Shown in pieces: positions 55,358-64,000 of a stretch of DNA of 64,000 nt. Source of the DNA: JANTGF01 sp033791445. Lineage in GTDB: Bacteria; Bacteroidota; Bacteroidia; Bacteroidales; VadinHA17. Location of the stretch: the NCBI GenBank assembly GCA_033791445.1, contig JASJGS010000028.1, positions 9,325-73,324 on the forward strand, read 5' to 3'. A program made the position numbers and the translations under genes. How positions within the stretch are numbered: position 1 is the first letter of the stretch; every line of letters begins with the position of its first letter. A model generated the notes under the pieces. That model ran no database searches and had not been told where the DNA came from. It was given only the letters and a program-made list of their open reading frames with translations.

Positions 55358-56350
55358 TTAACCCCAGTTCAGTTCTTTCCAGATCATATCTTTAAGGGCA
55401 GAAACTCCTTCTCCAGTTACTGAAGAGAGAAAACACCAGGGAACTTCGGGCAGGTCTTCCCGAATTTCATCCTTAAGCTCATCATCCAGAAAATCGGCTT
55501 TAGATATGGCTAATATGCGACGTTTATCCAATAGTTCAGGATTGTATTTGTTCAATTCCTCCACCAGGATATTATATTCTTTCAAAATATTTTCTGAATC
55601 CGCCGGCACGAGAAAGAGTAGCATGGCGTTTCTTTCAATATGTCGCAGGAACCTTAGGCCGAGACCTTTTCCTTCATGGGCTCCTTCAATAATGCCCGGG
55701 ATATCAGCCATTACAAATGACCTGTCGTCACGATAAGAAACAATACCGAGGTTCGGTACCAGGGTTGTAAAAGGATAATTGGCTATTTTGGGTTTCGCAG
55801 CTGAAACCACAGAAAGCAAGGTTGACTTTCCAGCATTTGGGAATCCTACTAGGCCAACATCTGCCAGTACTTTTAACTCAAGAATAAACCAGTCTTCAAC
55901 AGCGGGTTCCCCAGGCTGGGCATATTTTGGTGTCTGATTTGTGGATGATTTAAAATGTACGTTACCCAGGCCTCCCCTACCTCCCTTTGTCATGATTTCT
56001 ATGGCACCATCCTCAGTTATTTCAAAAAGCACTTCACCAGTTTCAGCATTCTTTGCAATAGTTCCCAGCGGCACATCTAAAATTACATCTTCCCCATCCG
56101 CACCAGTTTTCATGCTGCCACTACCATTTACCCCAGCCCCGGCATAAATATGCTTTTTAAATTTTAAGTGTAGCAGTGTCCAGCGTTGTTTATTCCCTTT
56201 AAGAATTACATGACCACCACGCCCTCCATCACCCCCATCTGGACCTCCTTTTGGAATGTATTTTTCCCTATGTAAATGGGCGGAGCCTGCTCCTCCTTTT
56301 CCAGATCTACATAAGATCTTTACATAATCAATAAAATTTGACCCGGACAT
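55358..56350 (-). CDS. obg: GTPase Obg/CgtA
   Basis: Ribosome-associated GTPase in 50S assembly and stress control. The 330-aa product has the glycine-rich Obg fold (about 1-158: GGPDGGDGGRGGHVILKGNK). The G domain has G1 GFPNAGKST, G3 DIPGIIEGAHEGKGLG and G4 ISKAD. It lacks the variable OCT extension of longer homologues, so the length is short-normal. Downstream of adk by 31 bases. Confidence 0.96.
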   Translation of the reverse strand: MSGSNFIDYVKILCRSGKGGAGSAHLHREKYIPKGGPDGGDGGRGGHVILKGNKQRWTLLHLKFKKHIYAGAGVNGSGSMKTGADGEDVILDVPLGTIAKNAETGEVLFEITEDGAIEIMTKGGRGGLGNVHFKSSTNQTPKYAQPGEPAVEDWFILELKVLADVGLVGFPNAGKSTLLSVVSAAKPKIANYPFTTLVPNLGIVSYRDDRSFVMADIPGIIEGAHEGKGLGLRFLRHIERNAMLLFLVPADSENILKEYNILVEELNKYNPELLDKRRILAISKADFLDDELKDEIREDLPEVPWCFLSSVTGEGVSALKDMIWKELNWG

Positions 56351-56381
56351 AAGTAAGGAAAATTCTGAAATTAAAATTGCA

Positions 56382-56954
56382 TTAGAGAGTTGCGTCTATT
56401 GCGACACAAATTCTCTCGAAGATTTCATCCACTGTACCCAATCCATCAATTGGCACATATTTGTGCATTTTATGGTAGAATTCGGCGATGGTTTCAGACT
56501 GATTCTGGTAGATTTCAATTCGCCTTTCGATGATGCTTTTCTTATCATCCGCCCTCCCATCTATCTCAGCTCTCTTAAGAAGCCGTTTAACTAGCTCATC
56601 ATTCGGAACATTTAAAGTAAGCATAATATTTACTCTGAGATCACGGTCAGTTAATTCATGGCGCAGGAACCTGGCTTGATCGCATGTCCTGGGAAATCCA
56701 TCAAAAATAAAACCCTTAGGATTTGTATGCTCGTCAAATTTCTTCAGTACCATGGCTTTTACATCATCATCGGGAACAAGTTCCCCCTTATCGATAAATG
56801 CTTTGGCTTTTACTCCAAGTTCCGTTCCATTAGAAATTTCACTTCGTAAAATATCACCAGTTGATAAATGTATCAAGCCATACTTTTCAATTAGCTTTTC
56901 AGATTGAGTTCCCTTTCCTGATCCTGGAGGGCCAAATAGAACAATATTAATCAT
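56382..56954 (-). CDS. adk: Adenylate kinase
   Basis: Interconverts AMP, ADP and ATP. The 190-aa product has the P-loop LFGPPGSGKGTQSEKL, the AMP-binding GDILRSEI, FDGFPRTCDQA and a short LID (LKRAEIDGRADDKKSIIE) without the zinc-finger insertion of long-form enzymes. The start ATG lies 5 bases downstream of the hpt stop; obg follows. Confidence 0.96.
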   Translation of the reverse strand: MINIVLFGPPGSGKGTQSEKLIEKYGLIHLSTGDILRSEISNGTELGVKAKAFIDKGELVPDDDVKAMVLKKFDEHTNPKGFIFDGFPRTCDQARFLRHELTDRDLRVNIMLTLNVPNDELVKRLLKRAEIDGRADDKKSIIERRIEIYQNQSETIAEFYHKMHKYVPIDGLGTVDEIFERICVAIDATL

Positions 56955-56959
56955 GGTTG

Positions 56960-57505
56960 TTAATGTTGAGAATTATCTAATGTGTACAAATCTTTTAAAT
57001 TTCGCCCATACCCCTCATAATCAAGCCCATACCCGATTATGAAATCATTTGGAATAGTCATTGCTACATAATCAACTGTAAAGTCTCTCTTATAAGCATT
57101 GGGCTTAAAAAACATGGTAGCAATTTTTATTTCTTCTGGCTCAAAAGGCTGAACCCTATCAATAATAGTTTCCAAAGTTAAACCGGAATCCACAATATCC
57201 TCAATGATGATAACTGTTTTTCCCTTAATATTTTCATTTAAGCCAATTATTTGCCTCACTTCCCCTGTGCTTTCTGTTCCTTCGTAGGAGGCCAATTTAA
57301 CAAAAGTTATCTGGCAATTCAAGTCTAGTTTCCTAATTAAATCCGAGGCAAAAATAAAGGACCCGTTTAATATTCCTAGAAATAAAACTTCTTTACCAGC
57401 AAAATCATGATTCAATTTAGCAGCCAATTCTGCTACATGTTTATCTAAATCTTCACACGAAACATAGCGCTTAAAGGTTTTATCCAACACTTTTATCGAA
57501 TCCAT
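56960..57505 (-). CDS. hpt: Hypoxanthine phosphoribosyltransferase
   Basis: Salvages hypoxanthine and guanine to nucleotides. The 181-aa product has the PRPP-binding motif VIIIEDIVDSGLTLE, the flexible loop region KLASYEGTESTGEVRQIIG and FIIGYGLDYEGYGRNLKDLY, which contacts the purine. First gene of the seven-gene operon; divergent from purE across about 100 bases. Confidence 0.95.
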   Translation of the reverse strand: MDSIKVLDKTFKRYVSCEDLDKHVAELAAKLNHDFAGKEVLFLGILNGSFIFASDLIRKLDLNCQITFVKLASYEGTESTGEVRQIIGLNENIKGKTVIIIEDIVDSGLTLETIIDRVQPFEPEEIKIATMFFKPNAYKRDFTVDYVAMTIPNDFIIGYGLDYEGYGRNLKDLYTLDNSQH

Positions 57506-57557
57506 ATTCTATTCAATTGGTAACTATTCTATCGGCCGAAAATACAAATATTTGACG

Positions 57558-57565
57558 TAACTTTG
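57558..57565 (+). promoter_or_regulatory. Candidate -7 box of purE
   Basis: TAACTTTG matches TAnnTTTG and lies about 42 bases before the ATG at 57608. It rules out translation from the TTG at 57563. Confidence 0.4.
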
Positions 57566-57607
57566 CTCATCAAAAAAGTAAAATCTAACAAAAAATTATT
57601 TTCTGGC

Positions 57608-58114
57608 ATGAAAGCAAAAGTAAGTATTATAATGGGCAGCACTTCAGATCTACCCATCATGGAAGATACAGCAAAGGTTTTAAATGAACTTAAGGTGCCC
57701 TTTGAAATGAATGCATTATCAGCACATCGCACACCGGAAGAAGTCGAAAAATTTGCCAAATCTGCTTCTGATCGTGGACTCAAAGTAATTATTGCAGCTG
57801 CAGGCATGGCAGCACATCTTCCAGGTGTAATTGCCTCAATGACTGCCCTTCCGGTAATAGGTGTTCCCATTAAAGCCAGTCTCGATGGCTGGGACTCTTT
57901 ATTGGCTATTGTACAAATGCCTCCAGGTATACCGGTTGCCACAGTGGGTGTAAATGGTGCCCGAAATGCAGCTATTCTTGCAGTTCAAATGCTCGCTTTA
58001 TCTGATGATAAGCTGAATAATAGATTAATAGAGTTCAAGGAAAACCTGAAGGAAAAAATCATTCACGCCAATAAAGCGCTGAAAGAAGTCAAATTTGATT
58101 TTAAAGTTGATTAA
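57608..58114 (+). CDS. purE: N5-carboxyaminoimidazole ribonucleotide mutase
   Basis: Class I PurE, which moves the carboxylate of N5-CAIR to give CAIR in purine synthesis. From the ATG at 57608 the product is 168 aa: MKAKVSIIMGSTSDLPIMED, ALSAHRTPEEVEKF (catalytic His) and IIAAAGMAAHLPGVIAS, all typical of the octameric enzyme. A longer frame to a TTG at 57563 overlaps the promoter. No purK is adjacent. Confidence 0.95.
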   Translation: MKAKVSIIMGSTSDLPIMEDTAKVLNELKVPFEMNALSAHRTPEEVEKFAKSASDRGLKVIIAAAGMAAHLPGVIASMTALPVIGVPIKASLDGWDSLLAIVQMPPGIPVATVGVNGARNAAILAVQMLALSDDKLNNRLIEFKENLKEKIIHANKALKEVKFDFKVD

Positions 58115-58237
58115 GGATTTTATTTTTATCCTCCTGATTTATTGAGCAGTACAATTAAAGGTCTTAAAAATTCAAGCATTTCAGCTAAAAAGTTGACACT
58201 TTTTTTCAAAAACCCCGTATAAAGCAGATTGGAACCC

Positions 58238-58261
58238 TTCAATATTTTTCGAAATATTGAA
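58238..58261. repeat. UUCG-loop hairpin upstream of the PorV-like gene
   Basis: TTCAATATTT, loop TTCG, AAATATTGAA: a perfect 10-bp stem closed by the stable TTCG tetraloop, 36 bases before the probable TTG start at 58298. No T run follows, so it is more likely an mRNA structure than a terminator. Confidence 0.5.
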
Positions 58262-58297
58262 AGGTCTTTATCAACTCTAAATTTAACAGGATTAGGT

Positions 58298-59119
58298 TTG
58301 AAGAGGATAAATATTGTCATTTTTTTGCTTTCGTTTTGGGGTAATTTAAACTTAGGGGCTACCGATAATTACCTCCCAGGAAGTCGTTTTGCAGCCATGG
58401 CGAACGCCTCGGTAATGCTGCCTGACATCTGGTCAACATTCCACAATCAGGCCGGCCTTGCTTACCTGAATAGAATAAATTTTTCTTTCCATTATGAGAA
58501 TCGATTTATTGTTCCCGAATTTGGCCTGAAGGCAGTAGCCTTATCTATCCCAACCAAACCAGGAGCTTTTGGCCTCTCATTCAGTTATTTTGGGTACTCA
58601 AAATACCATGAAACCAAAACCGGACTGGCTTACAGTAAGCTATTTGGAACCAAATTCTCTGCAGGAGTTCAAATAAACTATCATACCGTATTCATTTCTG
58701 AACAATACGGGAAATCCTACGCCATTTCAGTGGAAGGTGGAATTATGTACCAGCCTGTAGAAAATTTATTTATAGGTGCCCACATCTTCAACCCCTCCCG
58801 ATCAAAGTTTAATACACCAGATGGGGATGAATTCCTACCTGTCTCCTTTCGTTTTGGAGCTGGGTATCGATTAATAAACAAAATTATGCTGGCTTTCGAA
58901 GCTCAAAAAGAAAGTGATCTGCCTCCATTATGGAAACTGGGTATCGAGTTTGAAGCCCTAGATAATCTATATCTTCGGGGTGGGCTGGGTAGTTATCCAA
59001 CCAGCGGCAGTTTCGGTATTGGTTATGAAATAGTTGGATTACGGGCTGACATTGCTTTTTCTTTTCATCCTCAACTTGGATTTTCACCTCATTTCACCTT
59101 TACCTATGCTTTCCGGTAA
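58298..59119 (+). CDS. PorV/PorQ-like outer-membrane beta-barrel protein
   Basis: Predicted outer-membrane barrel of the UPF0164/PorV-type fold. After the signal peptide the mature protein opens with GSRFAAMANASVMLPDIWST and FHNQAGLAYL, the hallmark of PorV-like proteins, followed by alternating amphipathic strands and an aromatic C terminus (HFTFTYAFR). The start is probably the TTG at 58298 (then KRINIVIFLLSFWGNLNLGA as signal peptide) preceded by AGGATTAGG; the frame is open to another TTG at 58229, which spans a hairpin. Its stop overlaps the ATG of the next barrel gene (TAATG). Confidence 0.75.
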   Translation: MKRINIVIFLLSFWGNLNLGATDNYLPGSRFAAMANASVMLPDIWSTFHNQAGLAYLNRINFSFHYENRFIVPEFGLKAVALSIPTKPGAFGLSFSYFGYSKYHETKTGLAYSKLFGTKFSAGVQINYHTVFISEQYGKSYAISVEGGIMYQPVENLFIGAHIFNPSRSKFNTPDGDEFLPVSFRFGAGYRLINKIMLAFEAQKESDLPPLWKLGIEFEALDNLYLRGGLGSYPTSGSFGIGYEIVGLRADIAFSFHPQLGFSPHFTFTYAFR

Positions 59120-61257
59120 TGAGAATCCCATTGCTACTGAGACATAGAATCAAATGCAATTTGAATTGCAAGCTTCCAAAGTTTTGTACAACATTACTGC
59201 TTGGGTATATTTTATCAAATCCATATTGCGTTTTAGCACAAGAAGAGGACAACACATGGAAGTACCTCTTTGAGGAAATCGTTGAAAGTTTGGCTCAGAA
59301 GTCTGACATTCAGCTCGATTATACAGATTTCCTCGAACAAATGGAGAATTTACATCAAAATCCTGTCCCTTTGAATAAAAACGATTTGAAGGGCCTGGAA
59401 CGCCTTATTATGCTAAATTCTTTCCAGATTAAAAGTTTACAGAAGTATCTAGAAGAGCACGGATCTATATTATCTCTATTTGAGCTACAGTTTATTTATG
59501 GCTTCGATCAAAATACTTCCAGATTGCTTGAACCCTTTGTGACCCTGGAAAACGATAACACGGATTCAAAAGAAATCATTCGAAAACCCTTAAAATATGG
59601 CAAACACCAACTCTTTCTGAGAGCCCAGAAAACCCTTGAAATTCAGGATGGATTCCTTGAAGTCCCTGACAGCCTTGAAAACTTAAATCCAAATTCAAGG
59701 TACATGGGTCCTGCCTGGAAACTCTACACCCGCTATGGGTATTCGTACAGAAACAAATTTGCTTTTGGCTTCACAGCGGAAAATGATGCTGGTGAACCCT
59801 TTTTTACAGGATCAAATAAGACTGGATATGATTTTTACTCAGGATTTATCCAGGTAAACAATATCTGGAAAATAAAATCATTGATTGTTGGCGATTATGA
59901 GCCTCAATTCGGCCAGGGCTTAACCCTAGGATCTGGATTCAAATTTGGCAAATCAGCAGAAGTTCTCATGCTAGAGAGGAGGGCAAATGGAATTAAGAAA
60001 TACAGTTCAACAAATGAAAACAATTTTTTCCGTGGACTGGCAGCAACATTTGATTTTGGTTCACCCGAAATTTCTTTATTTGTATCATCAAAAAAAATTG
60101 ATGCCAATATTTTAGAATGGGATAGCATTGCCGGATTACCCATACTTGTATCAAAACCTTCCGGCACAGGAATACATGGTACTCCCAACCAGATCTTTGA
60201 TGAAAAAGCCCTGAAAGAAACTCTTTATGGGTTTAACATTAGTATACGCCGCAATATATTTAAAGTAGGGCTTAGCATGCTGGGCTATAATTATGGAACA
60301 CCTATTTCTTCAGGAGGTGACATTTATAATGATTTTTTATTTCAGGGGCAATCAGGTAGCAAAATAGGACTCGACTATAAGCTTTCTCTGAAAAAGGGAA
60401 TGCTTTATGGGGAAGTTTCTCATAACCCTGGATATGGCTGGGCCATTCTTCAGGGTGGTCTTTTCCAGCTTCATGAACAACTATCTCTTACTTTCTTATA
60501 TCGAAATTATTCCAAAGACTTCCATCCGATTTATAGCAATGCTTTCGGGGAAGGCTCTGAAAACCAAAATGAAAAAGGTTTTTACACAGGTATGGATTTG
60601 ACTCCTTTCAGGATGCTTAAGATTTCAGCATATGTTGATATATTCTCTTTTCCCTGGCTCAAATGGCAGGTATCAGCACCCTCGAAAGGTTGGGAATACT
60701 TTATTCAGGCAGAGTTTGTTCCCCATCAAAATCTTAACATGTACTTACGATTTCAAAATGAAAGAAAAGAAGAGAATATTTCGGATGAAGGCCAGATGGT
60801 TGAACTGGATGATAGAACCAGAATGAAAGCCAGGTATCAGGTATCCTATTCGGTAAACCCATCATTGGAGTTGAGGAACCGGGTAGAATGGTCGGGTTAC
60901 AGGAAGGGCTCAAGAGATGAACAGGGTTTTCTTATTTACCAGGATATCATCTATCATCTCCAAAAATTTCCATTAGACCTCTCCTTCCGCTTTGCACTTT
61001 TTGACACCGATTCCTATGATACGAGGATCTATGCTTATGAAAGTGATGTATTGTATGCCTTCTCTATCCCTCCCTATTATGGGAAAGGAATACGCACCTA
61101 CCTTGTACTTCATACTGCAATTTCGAAAAATATCGATCTCTGGTTTAGAATATCGCAGACTTCTTTTTCCGACCGCGAGATTGTTGGTTCTGGCTTGAAC
61201 ACCATTCAGGACAGTAAAAAAACAGATATAAAAATACAGATGAGATTAAAGTTTTAG
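59119..61257 (+). CDS. Outer-membrane barrel protein with N-terminal helix-hairpin-helix region
   Basis: 712 aa, function unknown. Signal segment to about residue 40 (ending VLAQ), then about 100 residues resembling two ComEA-type HhH units (LNKNDLKGLERLIMLNSFQI, KYLEEHGSILSLFELQFIYG). A long barrel-like region follows (about 155-712) of alternating aromatic strands ending in KTDIKIQMRLKF. HhH domains usually bind DNA non-specifically; here they would lie in the periplasm. Overlapping start with the PorV-like gene (TAATG) implies a two-protein outer-membrane unit. Confidence 0.8.
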   Translation: MRIPLLLRHRIKCNLNCKLPKFCTTLLLGYILSNPYCVLAQEEDNTWKYLFEEIVESLAQKSDIQLDYTDFLEQMENLHQNPVPLNKNDLKGLERLIMLNSFQIKSLQKYLEEHGSILSLFELQFIYGFDQNTSRLLEPFVTLENDNTDSKEIIRKPLKYGKHQLFLRAQKTLEIQDGFLEVPDSLENLNPNSRYMGPAWKLYTRYGYSYRNKFAFGFTAENDAGEPFFTGSNKTGYDFYSGFIQVNNIWKIKSLIVGDYEPQFGQGLTLGSGFKFGKSAEVLMLERRANGIKKYSSTNENNFFRGLAATFDFGSPEISLFVSSKKIDANILEWDSIAGLPILVSKPSGTGIHGTPNQIFDEKALKETLYGFNISIRRNIFKVGLSMLGYNYGTPISSGGDIYNDFLFQGQSGSKIGLDYKLSLKKGMLYGEVSHNPGYGWAILQGGLFQLHEQLSLTFLYRNYSKDFHPIYSNAFGEGSENQNEKGFYTGMDLTPFRMLKISAYVDIFSFPWLKWQVSAPSKGWEYFIQAEFVPHQNLNMYLRFQNERKEENISDEGQMVELDDRTRMKARYQVSYSVNPSLELRNRVEWSGYRKGSRDEQGFLIYQDIIYHLQKFPLDLSFRFALFDTDSYDTRIYAYESDVLYAFSIPPYYGKGIRTYLVLHTAISKNIDLWFRISQTSFSDREIVGSGLNTIQDSKKTDIKIQMRLKF

Positions 61258-61422
61258 GCTTCTCTCGATTGAAATTACTTCATAGCAAATATCAAAAATA
61301 AGAAGAGTTGATGAATCAAAAATGTAGAAGAGGTCAAAAGAGCCTATGACGTGATGAAAAAGATCTTCAAACCTAAATGATTTCTTCCTCTTATTTTTTG
61401 ACCCTTAACTTTAGAAAGCTTT

Positions 61423-63138
61423 TTAGGTATTGCTCTTTTTAATATCCTTAACATTCAGCTGAAGGCTTGTATTTCCTCTGAAAACATTCTCTTCAATGGT
61501 AAAACAAATATCAAATTGCGTTCCGTTTTGCAATACATCAGAATTATGCGATTGATTAAAGGCAATGGCAGCAATACCAGATCCTCCATTTTGAGAGACT
61601 TCCATTTTTATATGCTCTCCATTGGCTCCAACAAGCTTGCTTGAAGGTCCTGCAATAAGATTCCTTGCCACAAAAACCGGGGCCATATTTTCTGGGCCAA
61701 AAGGCTGAAATTGATTCAGGATTCGTACAAAACTTGGTGTGATATCCTCAAAAATAAGGTTTGCATCAATATTAATCGCAGGAACTAGTTGTTCACTGGT
61801 AATGTTTTCAGAAACCGCCTTTTCAAAGCATTCCCCGAACTCCTCGACATCCTCCTTTTTGAGGGTTAGGCCTGCTGCGTACATGTGGCCGCCAAAGCTT
61901 ACCAGTAAATGGCTACAGGATTCGATAGCCCTGTACAGGTTAAAACCGGGAACCGAACGTGCCGAACCTGTTGCAAATCCATTAGACTCCGTTAAAACAA
62001 CCGTAGGCTTATAGTGCGTTTCGATCAATCTTGAGGCTACAATACCTATTACACCCTTGTGCCATGATGGATTATAAATTACAGTTGATTTACTATTCAA
62101 CATTTTATGATCCTGACAAATAGTTTGCAAGGCTTCACTGGTAATCTCCTGGTCTATTTTCCTCCTATCCTGGTTGTATACATTTATTGTATTGCCAATG
62201 CCAAATGATTGTTTATCATCTTCAGCCAATAACAATTCAACTGCTTTCGCTCCGGTTTCCATTCTTCCAGCTGCATTAATCCTGGGTCCGATTTTGAACA
62301 CAACATCAGAAATACTAATTTCTCTTTCGCCCAAACCTCCCAGTCTGCAGATAGTTTTGAGCCCCGGACGAGGGTCTGCATTCAATTGCTGTAAACCATA
62401 GAATGCCAAAACCCTGTTTTCATCTACAATGGGAACAATATCGGAAGCTATGCTTACGGCTACTAAATCAAGCAATGGAATAATTGAATCAAAGGATATA
62501 CTGTTTATCCTGGCAAAGGCCTGGACTAGTTTAAAGCCCACTCCACATCCTGAAAGTTCTTTAAAGGGATAATCACAGTCAGCTCTTTTAGGGTCTAAAA
62601 CTGCAACGGCAGCTGGCAATTCAGCTCCTGGTGTATGATGGTCGCAGATAATAAAATCTATATTCTTCTGGCTTGCATATTTTACTTTGTTAATGGCTTT
62701 TATACCACAATCAAGAGCAATAATCAGGGAATAATTATTTTCTGATGCAAAATCAATTCCCTGGGTAGATATTCCATACCCTTCACTATATCGATTAGGG
62801 ATATAAAATCCAAGATTATCATAATGATCGCGAAAAAAAGCATAAACCAGTGCAACCGCTGTGGTCCCATCTACATCATAGTCTCCATAAATAAGTATGC
62901 GCTCATGGCGATTTATGGCCGTACCAATCCTATCAATGGCCTGGGTCATATCTTTCATTAAAAAAGGATCGTATAATTCATCCAATTTGGGCCTGAAAAA
63001 CTGCCTGGCCTTATCAAACGATTTAATATCCCTCAATACCAAAAGATTAGCAATACTTTCTTTAATATCTAATGCCTTGGCTAAAGAATCTACCTCCTTT
63101 TTATCCCCCTGCTCTTTTACTATCCAACTTTTTTCCAT
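61423..63138 (-). CDS. recJ: Single-stranded-DNA-specific exonuclease RecJ
   Basis: 5'-3' ssDNA exonuclease in recombination and repair. The 571-aa product has DHH-domain motifs GDYDVDGTTAVALVYAFF and IICDHHTPGAELP, VLDPKRADCDYPFKELSG, and the DHHA1 domain with SFGGHMYAAGLTL. An OB-type C-terminal domain follows (about 455-565). Normal length. Divided from lipB by 11 bases on the same strand; convergent with the HhH barrel gene. Confidence 0.95.
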   Translation of the reverse strand: MEKSWIVKEQGDKKEVDSLAKALDIKESIANLLVLRDIKSFDKARQFFRPKLDELYDPFLMKDMTQAIDRIGTAINRHERILIYGDYDVDGTTAVALVYAFFRDHYDNLGFYIPNRYSEGYGISTQGIDFASENNYSLIIALDCGIKAINKVKYASQKNIDFIICDHHTPGAELPAAVAVLDPKRADCDYPFKELSGCGVGFKLVQAFARINSISFDSIIPLLDLVAVSIASDIVPIVDENRVLAFYGLQQLNADPRPGLKTICRLGGLGEREISISDVVFKIGPRINAAGRMETGAKAVELLLAEDDKQSFGIGNTINVYNQDRRKIDQEITSEALQTICQDHKMLNSKSTVIYNPSWHKGVIGIVASRLIETHYKPTVVLTESNGFATGSARSVPGFNLYRAIESCSHLLVSFGGHMYAAGLTLKKEDVEEFGECFEKAVSENITSEQLVPAINIDANLIFEDITPSFVRILNQFQPFGPENMAPVFVARNLIAGPSSKLVGANGEHIKMEVSQNGGSGIAAIAFNQSHNSDVLQNGTQFDICFTIEENVFRGNTSLQLNVKDIKKSNT

Positions 63139-63149
63139 GCTATTGCTTC

Positions 63150-63839
63150 CTATTCGAATCTCAAACCAAACACGCTTGATATCTTTTGTTTCAAAACTTT
63201 TTTTACATCTTCCATTTCCACACTGGTTCCCAATTCAATCTGCAGCGATGTTACTCCTTTATCGACAAACCCACATGGGTTTATATAACGAAAATAATCA
63301 AGATTAGTATTTACATTAAATGCAAATCCATGCATCGTAACAAATCGGCTAACCCGAACACCCATGGCACAAATTTTCCTGGTTTTTCCAGGCACCTCAG
63401 CATCTAACCATACTCCTGTTGCACCTTCCAGTCTTGACCCGATCAAATCAAATTCCTTTAAGGTTTGAATAATTGATTCTTCCAATTGGAAAATATACTT
63501 TTTTACTCCTATACCTAACTTATCCAGGTCAAAAATTGGGTAACCAACCAGTTGCCCGGGCCCATGATAGGTGATATCTCCTCCCCTGTTAATTTTATAA
63601 TATGAAGCATTTACTGCTTTCAGTTGCTCCTCATGGATAAGCAAGTTTGCTTCAGAACCACTTTTCCCAATAGTATAAACATGAGGATGCTCACAAAACA
63701 ATAATCTCCCTGGAATGTCCTTTTTTTCAGACTTAGCGAATTTGTGCAAAACCAGATCCCCCAGGACTGACTCCTGATAGTCCCATGCCTCCTTATAATC
63801 AATTAAACCCAGATCTTCAAATATTACTCTGTATTCCAT
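63150..63839 (-). CDS. lipB: Octanoyl-ACP:protein N-octanoyltransferase
   Basis: Transfers octanoate from ACP to lipoyl domains, the first step of lipoate synthesis. The 229-aa product has RGGDITYHGPGQLVGYPIFD, the active-site Lys in KICAMGVRVSRFVTMHGFAF and the active-site Cys in INPCGFVDKGVTSLQ. It lies 24 bases downstream of lipA and 11 bases upstream of recJ, all on the minus strand. Confidence 0.95.
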   Translation of the reverse strand: MEYRVIFEDLGLIDYKEAWDYQESVLGDLVLHKFAKSEKKDIPGRLLFCEHPHVYTIGKSGSEANLLIHEEQLKAVNASYYKINRGGDITYHGPGQLVGYPIFDLDKLGIGVKKYIFQLEESIIQTLKEFDLIGSRLEGATGVWLDAEVPGKTRKICAMGVRVSRFVTMHGFAFNVNTNLDYFRYINPCGFVDKGVTSLQIELGTSVEMEDVKKVLKQKISSVFGLRFE

Positions 63840-63863
63840 AATTACTTCCTGCGCAAATTCTTC

Positions 63864-64000
63864 CTATGCATTAATGTGTTTCTCCGCATGATACGAAGAT
63901 CTCACCAGCGGACTGCTTTCCACAAAGGCAAAGCCCTTTTTGAGCCCTTCCTTTCTATATTCTTCAAATACTTCGGGTGCAATATACTCCTGTACCTGGA
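63864..64000 (-). CDS. lipA: Lipoyl synthase, C-terminal end (runs off the window)
   Basis: The last 45 codons of a minus-strand frame, ending in TAG at 63864-63866. They encode EYIAPEVFEEYRKEGLKKGF and then FVESSPLVRSSYHAEKHINA, which is the characteristic LipA C terminus (VRSSYHA). The radical-SAM core is outside the window. With lipB 24 bases downstream it forms a lipA-lipB unit that inserts sulfur into protein-bound octanoyl groups. Confidence 0.88.
   Translation of the reverse strand, partial: QVQEYIAPEVFEEYRKEGLKKGFAFVESSPLVRSSYHAEKHINA

Noticed and set aside
57529..57942. 137-codon minus-strand frame opposite purE
   Set aside because: Shadow of purE; the plus-strand frame is a clear PurE.
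62897..63307. 136-codon plus-strand frame opposite recJ/lipB
   Set aside because: Shadow frame across two well-identified minus-strand genes.

Overview
The window is a chromosomal segment of a member of the Bacteroidota, most likely an environmental (possibly marine) Bacteroidia. This is an inference from four things. There is a SusC/SusD-type outer-membrane uptake locus. There are lineage-typical families (DUF2851, DUF3108, DUF3109, type III glutamine synthetase, an OmpA/PD40/TPR protein resembling PorE, PorV-like and HhH-barrel outer-membrane proteins). The base composition is AT-rich. Several genes are preceded by the Bacteroidota -7 box TAnnTTTG. No rRNA, tRNA, CRISPR array, insertion sequence or prophage is visible, so this reads as core genome with a few lineage-specific genes.

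Layout. 1-5.0 kb: arginine deiminase (5' end outside the window), sucC, a SpoU/TrmH rRNA/tRNA methylase and a TPR/OmpA-like lipoprotein. 5.1-8.5 kb: deoxynucleoside kinase, prolyl oligopeptidase lipoprotein and a small membrane protein. 8.6-14.7 kb: rpsO-pnp with a terminator between them, a DUF2851/K+-channel pair with overlapping ends, and a small secreted protein bounded by a strong terminator. 14.7-22.1 kb: a 650-bp non-coding leader rich in inverted repeats, then a four-gene SusC/SusD/lipoprotein/lipoprotein operon ending in a bidirectional terminator shared with pyrF. 22.1-30.1 kb: pyrF, M14 carboxypeptidase, FtsX-like permease, histidine kinase, prfA. 30.2-36.3 kb: mostly unknown envelope genes, including one with a clear frameshift at an eight-base homopolymer. 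36.4-45.8 kb: purM, PorE-like OmpA protein, glnN with an unusual promoter, M20 peptidase, DUF3109, queuosine-precursor transporter. 45.8-50.8 kb: aroK-parC and parE. 51.1-57.5 kb: a tight operon hpt-adk-obg-pap2-lplA-plsC-mutS-like. 57.6-64 kb: purE, two outer-membrane barrel genes, recJ, lipB and the 3' end of lipA.

Functional themes: nucleotide metabolism (pyrF, purM, purE, hpt, adk, deoxynucleoside kinase), lipoate supply by two routes (lplA salvage and lipB/lipA synthesis), chromosome topology and repair (parC, parE, recJ, a membrane-anchored MutS relative), nitrogen assimilation (glnN, arginine deiminase) and envelope/nutrient uptake.

The observation most worth checking is topoisomerase IV subunit B (parE). 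Its promoter box, Shine-Dalgarno sequence, start codon and N-terminal arm are all present upstream, but an in-frame TAA sits at codon 7. The gene as readable begins only at the downstream PGM-YIGK region. Other points of interest are the frameshifted envelope gene at 32.1-32.6 kb, the enzyme-free SusCD locus with repeated TGATGCAA-type half-sites upstream, the inverted repeat occupying the -33 position of the glnN promoter, a TVGYE selectivity filter in the K+ channel, and an HhH-plus-barrel outer-membrane protein paired with a PorV-like barrel.
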